In this document: piece by piece, positions 54,557 through 62,700 of the stretch
How the letters are laid out: every line of letters starts with the position of its first letter
Position numbering within the stretch: position 1 is the first letter of the stretch
Origin: an uncultured Bacteroidales bacterium
Lineage (GTDB): Bacteria; Bacteroidota; Bacteroidia; Bacteroidales; UBA932
Direction of reading: 5' to 3'
Assembly: GCA_905235445.1 (NCBI GenBank)
Contig: CAJOLJ010000007.1
Coordinates: 1 to 64,000, forward strand
DNA length: 64,000 nt
Notes under the pieces: model-generated
Told to the model about the DNA's origin: nothing
Database searches by the model: none
The model's input: the letters and a program-made list of their open reading frames with translations, nothing else
Translations under genes and position numbers: made by a program

Positions 54557-57500
54557 ATGAAACGATATCGTCTCCTCCTTTTCATTTCCACGCTCCTGCT
54601 GCTGCTCCCCTCCCTAGCCCATTCCCAGTCCCGAAGCCAGATTGAGGAACTTTCTCTCAGCATCGAAAAAGATCTCATCGAAGGCATCCTTCCTTTCTGG
54701 ATGAACCATGCCGTGGACCCCGACGGGGGTTTCTACGGGACGGTGACAAACGACGGACGGGGGATCCCTACCGATAAAGGCGCCATCCTGAATGCACGCA
54801 TCCTCTGGACCTTCTCGCGTGCTTACCGCCTTTACGGCCTTCCGCAGTACAAAGAGATGGCAGACCGGGCGGCGGATTACTTCAAAGGGCACTTCATTGA
54901 CAGGAAGTACGGCGGGGTATTCTGGACCGTCGACAGCGAAGGCGCCATGAAAGACCCTACCAAGCAGACCTATGCCAACGCCTTCGGCATTTACGGCCTT
55001 TCGGAGCATTTCCGGGCGACGGGGGACCTGGGCAGCCTGGAAGGGGCACAGGGCATTTTCCGGGCTCTGCAAGAGCACAGTCATGACACCCTGCGGAAAG
55101 GTTACATCGAGGCCTTCAACCGGGATTGGAGCCGTTCCGCAGCCAAGGGCATCGACGGCAGGGCCTCGACCACCAAGACGATGAACACCCACATCCATCT
55201 GATGGAGGGATTCACCAACCTGTACCTCGCCTGGCCGGATCCCGAGGTGAAAGAGGCCATCCTCGAACTGCTAGACATCCTGCAGACAAAACTCTACAAC
55301 CCCCTCACCAAGCACCTGATCCTCTACTGTGACGACGACTGGACCCTCGTCGATACAGACGATTCCTATGGGCACGACATCGAAACCTCCTGGCTGATGT
55401 GCGAGTCGGCCGAGGCCGTAGGTGACAGCGCCCTCTTGGAGAGGGTCCGTACCCAGGCCATCGAAATGGTCGATGTCTCCCTCTCCGAGGGCCTCAATGC
55501 CGATGGGGCGATGAAGTTGGAGGGGGCCCGTCCCATTTTCCAGTGGTGGCCAGAGTGCGAGACAGTTGTAGGATGCCTGAACGCCTGGCAGATAACCGGG
55601 CAGAGGAAGTATTTCGATGCGGCCGTCAGGAATTGGGATTTCACCCGCACTCATTTCATCGATACCGAGGGCGGCGGTTGGTTCAAGGAACTGGATGCCT
55701 CCTATAAGCCCCTCTTGCATTCTCCCAAGGCCAGCACTTGGAACTGCCCCTACCACAATGCCCGGATGGGCTATGAGGCCCTATCCCGCCTGGCCCATCC
55801 AGCCGTCCATACGGAGGTTATGGCCTGGAGCAACATAACGGGGGTGCGCAGCGAGGGAGAGCTGATTGACTTCGAGTCCACGCTTCGGGTCGGCACCCCC
55901 GGGGGACAGATCGAAGCCTCCGGACGCGAAAAGCAGAGCCGCATCCAGTACAGTCGGGACGGCTTTACCCAGACGACCACCACCCCCATGCGTAGCGGTG
56001 TTACCTTCACCCAGTCGGTCACGGACGTGGACCTGTCCACAGTGAACTTGAAATGGAGTGTCGTGGCAGACGAAACAAGGGAGGGGGGAGCCTACTTCTG
56101 CATGAGCTTCGCACCCAAGTATTACGCCTCCGCCACCATCAAGGCTTCCGGCAGGAAGATTACAGTCACCGCACCGGAGCGAAGCATCTCCCTGACCTTC
56201 AATATGCCCCTCAAGTCCTTCGTCCGGGAAGAAAACGGCGACAAGGTGCTCTATGTCACCTTCCTGCCGAAACTAATCAAAGGGGAGAAGGCCGACTTTG
56301 AGGCCGTGATGAAGGTCTCGGGAGTCCAGCATCACGAGACCGTGCACATAGACCTGGACACTGCCAACCCGGGCCGTCTGTTTACCGGATTCGGGGGCAA
56401 TTTCCGTATCCAGAATGTCCAGAAGGACCCTGAGGTGATTGACTATTGCCTTGAAAACATGAGGGTCGCTTTCGGCCGCGTGGAATTCCCTTGGGGCCAG
56501 TGGGACATGTTCACTCATCCCGAGCGCTATGAGGGACAGGGGCAGGGCTTCGGAGGGGGCTTCGGAGGGGGGAACCCCGCCGACCACATCCGTCGCAGCG
56601 CAGAGATGGCCCGTCGCCTCAAGCAGGTCGGTATGCCTGTCATTGTCAGCGCCTGGTTCCCCCCGATGTGGGCAGGAAACCTCACGACCCGTTCCGACGG
56701 CACTTCCCGCGCCTATTCCCTCAAGAGCGAGGAGCGGGACCGTATCTTCGAGTCCATCGCCTCTTACCTGATCTACCTGAAGAAAGAGTATGGATGCGAG
56801 CCGGATTATTTCTCCTTCAACGAGTCCGACCTGGGCATCAATGTCGTCCATACACCCGAGGAGCACCGCGACTTCATCAGGGACTTCGGCAAGTATATGG
56901 CCGACCGGGGGCTTAGGACCCTGATGCTTCTGGGCGACAACTCCGATGCCACCACCTTCGACTTCATAGTCCCGACCCTGGAAGACCCCTCTGCCCTGCG
57001 TTATGTGGGCGCCATCTCTTTCCATTCCTGGAGGGGTTGTGACGACGGGACACTGCGAAAGTGGGCTGAGGCATCCCGCCGCATCAATGTCCCGCTTATC
57101 GTGGGAGAGGGGAGCACGGATGCCGCCGCACACCAGTATCCCGGGATTTTCAACGAATCCACTTTCGCGCTGTACGAAATCAACCTGTACACCCGTATCT
57201 GCGCAATCAGCCAGCCGCTCAGTATCCTGCAGTGGCAGTTGACATCCGATTACTCCATCCTCTGGGGGGACGGCATCTACGGCTCCGAGGGGCCGCTCCG
57301 TCCGACCCAGCGCTTCTTCAACCTGAGGCAGTTGGCATCGACTCCCTCCGACTCCTTCGCCATCCCCACTGCCGTGGACAAGGACAATGTCAACGCCGCG
57401 TCCTTCATCAACACGGCCAGGGGGAAGAGTGCCGTCCATATCGTGAACAATGCGGCATCCTGCAAGGCCGTCATTTCCGGCCTGCCGGCCTCTTCCACCA

Positions 57501-57622
57501 GGGCCCTGGTACAGGTTACGAATTCCGGCTCCAACGCCGAGTCCCAGTGCCTTCCTGTCGTAGATGGAAAGGTCGAAGTGTACCTTCCGGCAGAGAGTTT
57601 TGTCAGTGTTTTCGCACAGTGA
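54557..57622 (+). CDS. Secreted fusion of an AGE-family 2-epimerase and a clan GH-A glycosidase
   Basis: 1021 aa with a signal peptide (LLFISTLLLLLPSLAHSQ). Residues about 25-410 are an N-acylglucosamine/cellobiose 2-epimerase-type (alpha/alpha)6 barrel: EGILPFWMNHAVDPDGGFYG, KQTYANAFGIYGLSEH, NTHIHLMEGFTNLYLA, DDSYGHDIETSWLMCE and NCPYHNARMGYEA, with the His residues these enzymes use. A beta domain (about 420-600) links to a GH-A barrel from about 605. Its features are TGFGGNFRIQ, the probable acid/base Glu in FSFNESDLG (about residue 756) and the probable nucleophile Glu in LIVGEGSTDAA (about residue 850). Mannobiose or cellobiose epimerization is normally cytoplasmic; here the epimerase is exported and joined to a hydrolase. 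The two stretches are in one frame with no internal stop. Confidence 0.87.
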   Translation: MKRYRLLLFISTLLLLLPSLAHSQSRSQIEELSLSIEKDLIEGILPFWMNHAVDPDGGFYGTVTNDGRGIPTDKGAILNARILWTFSRAYRLYGLPQYKEMADRAADYFKGHFIDRKYGGVFWTVDSEGAMKDPTKQTYANAFGIYGLSEHFRATGDLGSLEGAQGIFRALQEHSHDTLRKGYIEAFNRDWSRSAAKGIDGRASTTKTMNTHIHLMEGFTNLYLAWPDPEVKEAILELLDILQTKLYNPLTKHLILYCDDDWTLVDTDDSYGHDIETSWLMCESAEAVGDSALLERVRTQAIEMVDVSLSEGLNADGAMKLEGARPIFQWWPECETVVGCLNAWQITGQRKYFDAAVRNWDFTRTHFIDTEGGGWFKELDASYKPLLHSPKASTWNCPYHNARMGYEALSRLAHPAVHTEVMAWSNITGVRSEGELIDFESTLRVGTPGGQIEASGREKQSRIQYSRDGFTQTTTTPMRSGVTFTQSVTDVDLSTVNLKWSVVADETREGGAYFCMSFAPKYYASATIKASGRKITVTAPERSISLTFNMPLKSFVREENGDKVLYVTFLPKLIKGEKADFEAVMKVSGVQHHETVHIDLDTANPGRLFTGFGGNFRIQNVQKDPEVIDYCLENMRVAFGRVEFPWGQWDMFTHPERYEGQGQGFGGGFGGGNPADHIRRSAEMARRLKQVGMPVIVSAWFPPMWAGNLTTRSDGTSRAYSLKSEERDRIFESIASYLIYLKKEYGCEPDYFSFNESDLGINVVHTPEEHRDFIRDFGKYMADRGLRTLMLLGDNSDATTFDFIVPTLEDPSALRYVGAISFHSWRGCDDGTLRKWAEASRRINVPLIVGEGSTDAAAHQYPGIFNESTFALYEINLYTRICAISQPLSILQWQLTSDYSILWGDGIYGSEGPLRPTQRFFNLRQLASTPSDSFAIPTAVDKDNVNAASFINTARGKSAVHIVNNAASCKAVISGLPASSTRALVQVTNSGSNAESQCLPVVDGKVEVYLPAESFVSVFAQ

Positions 57623-57629
57623 GCACATC

Positions 57630-58646
57630 ATGAAACGGACCATCACATTTATGGCGGCTTCGCTCCTTGGTGTCGTCCTCGGGGCGCAGCCTTTTGAACC
57701 TGTCAATCCCAACGCCACCCCCGAGGCGAAGGCGCTTCTGTCGGACCTCTACAGGACCGTGGAGGAAGGGAAGATCATTTCCGCCCTTCACCACAACCAG
57801 TTGAACCTGCCCAACTACCTGTACGACTTGGACCGCATCGAGGATGCCTCCGGTAAGGTCCCGATGATCTGGGGAGGAGACCTCGCATGGGACGCTGCGC
57901 AGGTAGTGCGCATCGCCGAACACGAGTACAAGCGGGGACATATCATCACGCTGATGTGGCACGTGAACCGTCCCTTCGACCGTACGCCGCGGGTGGATTT
58001 CCGTACCCAGACCCAGGGCGAGTTCACCCCCTCGCAGTGGAAAGAACTCGTGACCGAAGGTACCCAGATGAACCGGATGTGGAAGGAGCAGGTGGACTCC
58101 ATCGCCACATTCCTGGGGATCCTCAAGGACAAGCATATCCCCGTGCTGTGGCGACCGTACCACGAAATGAACGGGGAGTGGTTCTGGTGGGGCTGGAGGG
58201 AAGGCCCGGATGGGTTCACCAAACTCTGGAAAATGCTCTATCACCGCCTGGTGGACGTCCATCACCTGGATAACCTGATCTGGGTATGGAATGCCAATGC
58301 ACCTCGCGAGATCCCGAACGATACGGCCAGGGCCTATGACCTGTATTACCCCGGTAACGAATATGTCGATGTGCTCGCTACCGACGTCTACAACCGTGAC
58401 TGGAAACTTTCGCACCACGACCAGCTTGTCCAGCTGGGGAAAGGTAAACTCATAGCCCTCGGGGAACTGGGCAGCCTGCCGACCCCTCAGATGCTCGCCC
58501 GGATGGATAAATTCGCCTGGTTCATGATATGGACCGGCTTCACGAGCGAACGCTATAACACCGCGGACGACCTGAAGGCGATATTCACCCTACCCCGTGT
58601 CATCAATTACAGGGACCCCGTCCCGACTTCAAGACCCAATCGATAA
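57630..58646 (+). CDS. GH26 beta-mannanase-like enzyme 1
   Basis: 338 aa from the ATG at 57630, with a signal peptide (ITFMAASLLGVVLGAQ). GH26 clan GH-A fold. The acid/base is Glu179 in LWRPYHEMNGEWFWWG, the hallmark of the family, and the nucleophile is Glu279 in IALGELGSLPTP. MWHVNRPF and LIWVWNANAPRE are further barrel strands. Family 26 mainly holds beta-1,4-mannanases and mannobiohydrolases. It starts 7 bases after the fusion gene stop. The short catalytic domain without binding modules suggests a periplasmic enzyme working on oligosaccharides; that is inference. Confidence 0.94.
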   Translation: MKRTITFMAASLLGVVLGAQPFEPVNPNATPEAKALLSDLYRTVEEGKIISALHHNQLNLPNYLYDLDRIEDASGKVPMIWGGDLAWDAAQVVRIAEHEYKRGHIITLMWHVNRPFDRTPRVDFRTQTQGEFTPSQWKELVTEGTQMNRMWKEQVDSIATFLGILKDKHIPVLWRPYHEMNGEWFWWGWREGPDGFTKLWKMLYHRLVDVHHLDNLIWVWNANAPREIPNDTARAYDLYYPGNEYVDVLATDVYNRDWKLSHHDQLVQLGKGKLIALGELGSLPTPQMLARMDKFAWFMIWTGFTSERYNTADDLKAIFTLPRVINYRDPVPTSRPNR

Positions 58647-58665
58647 TCTATTCCCATCATATAAC

Positions 58666-59775
58666 ATGAAACGCATTCTTCTTTTGACTGTTTTCGCCTT
58701 GGGCGCTGCTTTGACACTTTCCTCGCAGACCTTCCGGTGTGCGGACCCGGATGCGACTCCTCAGGCTAGGAAACTCCTTGAACGCCTCGCCAAGATCCGG
58801 GACAAAGGCATCATGTACGGACACCAGGACGATCTCTCCACCGGCTATACCTGGTGGGAGGTCGAGGGTAATTCCGACACAAAGACCGCCACGGGGGACT
58901 ATCCCGCCATTGCCGGCTGCGAGCTGGGTGAACTTGAACTGGGATACGACCGCAGCCTGGACTCCGTCTCGTTCAATCATATCCGCAAGATGGCCAGGTG
59001 GTTCCACGAGCGGGGCGGCATCTTGACTGTCAGTTGGCACCTGGTGAATCCGATCACATCGCAGTGGCCGGGCATCAAGGAACCAAACGGCGCCGGTTCG
59101 GCATGGGAGGTGAAAATGCTCTCGGCGGACGGTGTCAATGCCGTTCGCAGCGTCCTGCCAGGAGGGGTGAACAACGCCATGTTCAACACCTGGCTGGACC
59201 GTCTAGCCAACTATTTCCTGAGTTGGAGAGATGACGGGGGCAATCTCATACCGTTCCTCTTCCGTCCGTATCACGAGCACTCCGGAAACTTCTTCTGGTG
59301 GGGCCGTGGACGCTGCTACGACGAGGAGTATGCCGCCCTGTTCCGTTATACGGTGGACTACTTGCGGGGCAGGGGACTGCACAACATCCTCTTCATGTAC
59401 AACACCGACAAAGTGTACTCCAAGGAGGAGTACCTGCGCGGTTACCCGGGGGATGAGTACTGTGACATGCTGTCCATCGACTGGTACGGCCAGGGCGAAG
59501 AGTTCAACCGCAACATAAGGAAGGCGATGGACTTCCTCTCCGAGACCGCAGAGGAGAAGGGCAAGATGTTCGCTCTGAGTGAGTGCGGCCCCCTCAGCCT
59601 GGATCTCCAGAAGATCCTTCCAGACTACAAGTGCTCCTATGTGCTGACCTGGCGAAACGCACCTCCTCGCCGTCCCCGTCCGGGAGGCTTCAAGCCCCGT
59701 CCTGACGACCTTCTGAAGGCCATGAAAGCCAACAAGCACTATCTCTTCTACGAAGACATCAAGAACGTTAAATAG
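58666..59775 (+). CDS. GH26 beta-mannanase-like enzyme 2
   Basis: 369 aa from the ATG at 58666, with a signal peptide (MKRILLLTVFALGAALTLSSQ). GH26 with KGIMYGHQDDLSTGYTWW at the first strand and VSWHLVNPITS. The acid/base is Glu204 in LFRPYHEHSGNFFWWG and the nucleophile is Glu306 in FALSECGPLSLD. This resembles Bacteroidota mannanases of the ManA/BoMan26 group more closely than gene 1 does. It differs clearly from its neighbour, so the pair is not a recent duplication. It lies 19 bases after enzyme 1 and 8 bases before the GH2 gene. Confidence 0.94.
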   Translation: MKRILLLTVFALGAALTLSSQTFRCADPDATPQARKLLERLAKIRDKGIMYGHQDDLSTGYTWWEVEGNSDTKTATGDYPAIAGCELGELELGYDRSLDSVSFNHIRKMARWFHERGGILTVSWHLVNPITSQWPGIKEPNGAGSAWEVKMLSADGVNAVRSVLPGGVNNAMFNTWLDRLANYFLSWRDDGGNLIPFLFRPYHEHSGNFFWWGRGRCYDEEYAALFRYTVDYLRGRGLHNILFMYNTDKVYSKEEYLRGYPGDEYCDMLSIDWYGQGEEFNRNIRKAMDFLSETAEEKGKMFALSECGPLSLDLQKILPDYKCSYVLTWRNAPPRRPRPGGFKPRPDDLLKAMKANKHYLFYEDIKNVK

Positions 59776-59783
59776 TACCGAAA

Positions 59784-62700
59784 ATGAAGCGTTTCCAGAT
59801 CCTTTCCATAGCCGCCATCCTCGTCGTACTGGCATCCTGCTCCCCCAAGCAGGCAACGACCCGCGGAGTTGGCATTTATCCGGGCAATCCCGACGAGTGT
59901 GCAGCCCCCTCCCTGAAGAGGGGGGACGCCACCTACCGCAACATTGCGCTGGGGAGGGCGACCTGCCAATCCTCGAGCTATGACTACAACCTCACTTCGC
60001 AGCTCATTACCGACGGGATTGTCGATAGCGGTCCGGTCGCATTCGTGGACCTGACGGATGGAAGCAAAAGAGTCGACCGGCCCAACCATGAGAAACTCTT
60101 CGACGGCAAGCCCGACTCGAGGATTGCTTTCGACGTGGCCGACCCCACAGTGCGGGTGGATTTCCATGGGATGAAGGTGGTGGCCGACAGGATAGAGATC
60201 CAGGGAAGCGCATCCTTTCCGGAGGGAAAGGGCGGGGGAGCATCCCTGAGGGTGCTCTCCTGTGCCGAAGGGGGCAGCTGGACGGAACTTGGGACGGTGC
60301 CTGAGGCTAAACTGTTCAGGCCTCTCGGTACTGGCTCTTACCGCTTCAATATGGGCTCTGCAAGCGTTCCGGAAGGCCCCTCCCCGGTGGTATTCCTATA
60401 TGATTACAAGGAGCCCAAGACGAATGCCCCTGCACTCATGCCCTTTCCGTGGGCAAACACCGCTCAGAGGGCGGTTAACAGGACGATTTCCTGCTCCATC
60501 GACATCAAGGCACCCTCAGAGTGTGATTCGTACTGCTTTGCCTTCGACTTGCCCGATGGGCAGAGCCTGTCGCTTCACACGGTCAATTTCTACAAGGATG
60601 GCAAACTGCTCGACGTTTTGCCCAGTACGAAGTTCGTCAGCGCCTGGCGCAGCGCCTCCTCCTCCGATGAATGGGTCAGTGTCGATTTCGGTTTCAAGTC
60701 CACATTCGACAAACTGGTCTTTCACTGGCTCAACCCTGCAGCTTCGGGTGAGGTTTTCGTGTCAGACGATGCGAAGGAGTGGAAGTCCGTGGCCAAGGTG
60801 GAGGGGGGAGAGGACTTTAGCGAGGTCAAGCTATCCAAAGCCGCACAAGGACGATATGTCAAAGTGGCTCTAGGAAACTCCGTAAATGGACAGCCCTTCG
60901 AACTCGCTGAACTCGAGGTGTTCGGTAGGGGCGGCGCCCTCGTCGTGCCCAAGTCCGCCCCCACCCGGGAGGGGGCGCGCCAGGACCTTTCCGGAGGGGA
61001 GTGGAAACTCCAGCGTGCATCTTTGGTGCAGGCTGACGGAGAGGCATTGTCCGGAGCCTCTTTCGATGACTCCGGCTGGTTGGTCGCAACCGTGCCCGGC
61101 ACCGTCCTTGCAAGTTACGTCAATGCCGGCGCCATTCCCGATCCCAATTACTCGGACAATCAGTTCATCGCTTCGGATTCTTTCTTCCGTTCACCTTTCT
61201 GGTACAGGGACACCTTCGATGCCCACCTGGACTCCGAGCGCCAGTACCTGCATTTCGACGGTATCAACTGGAAGGCGGATGTGTTCCTCAACGGCACTTC
61301 CCTCGGACGCATCGAGGGGGCTTTCCGGGAGAGGGAGTTCGATGTGACCGGCATCCTGAGGGAAGGCCGCAATGACCTCGCGGTGCTCATCCACGAAAAC
61401 GAGCATTACGGGGCGGTCAAGGAGCAGACGGCCTACAGCACTGACCAGAACGGCGGATACGTCGGAGCAGACAATCCCACCATGCATGCGACCATCGGCT
61501 GGGACTGGATCCCGACCGTCCGCGGTCGCGGGATCGGCATCTGGGATGATGTGTATCTTTGCTACAAGGGTGCGGTGAGCATCGTGGACCCGTTTGTCAG
61601 GACCCTCCTTCCGCTTCCTGACACCACTTTCGCCGATGTCCTTGCCGAAGTGACACTGGTAAACCACGGCGACAAACCCCTCACAGGCTCGCTCAAGGGC
61701 TCTTTCGGCGAGGTGACCTTCGCCCTGGAACAGAGCCTTGCCCCGGGCGAAGAGCGACTTGTCAAGATCACCCCCGCCGAGGTCCCGGCCTTGCATTTGG
61801 AGAATCCCAAACTCTGGTGGCCGGCAGGATACGGAGGGCAGAACCTCTATGACGTAGCTTTCTCCTTCGTATCGGACGGCGTGACTTCCGACGAGGTCAC
61901 CTTCAAGACAGGCGTCCGTCAGATGGATTTCTCCGTGGATGAGTATCTCCCGCATGGGGGACAGAGCCGAGGATACACCGGCAGCAGGCTCAGCCTCTAT
62001 GTCAATGGACGCCGTTTCATAGGCTTCGGAGGCAACTGGGGCTTCCCCGAGCATCTTCTCAACTATCGGGGCCGCGAGTACGATATCGCAGTAGGCTACC
62101 ACGCAGACATGCATTTCACGATGATCCGCAACTGGGTCGGCATGACAGGCGACAAGGAATTCTACGAGGCCTGCGACCGTCACGGGGTGATGGTATGGCA
62201 GGACTTCTGGCTCGCCAACCCCGTTGACGGTCCGAATCCTTACGATCCGGATATGTTCAATGAGATCGCTACGGAGTATGTGCGAAGAGTGCGCAACCAT
62301 CCTTCCATCGGCATCTATGTGGGACGCAACGAAGGTAATCCACCGGCACAAATCAACGACTACCTCTCTGAAATGGTAGGGCGCGAGCATCCCGGCTTGT
62401 ATTACATCCCGCATTCCTCGGCCGGGCTTGTCAGCGGCGGCGGCCCTTACCGGGCGCTTCCCGTCAAAGACTACTTCAACCTCCATGGGCATGACAAGAT
62501 GCACAGCGAGAGGGGCATGCCCAATGTGATGAACTTCGAGAACCTTGTGCGGGCCTTCGGTGAAGACCACATTGAACCGGTCAACACACTTGCCCATCCC
62601 AATGCGATGTATGGCCTGCATGACTACACGCTCGGCGGTGTGCCCGGCGCCTCCTCGGCGCAGGCGGCGGAAAGCTTCAACCAGATCATCGCAAGGGCTT

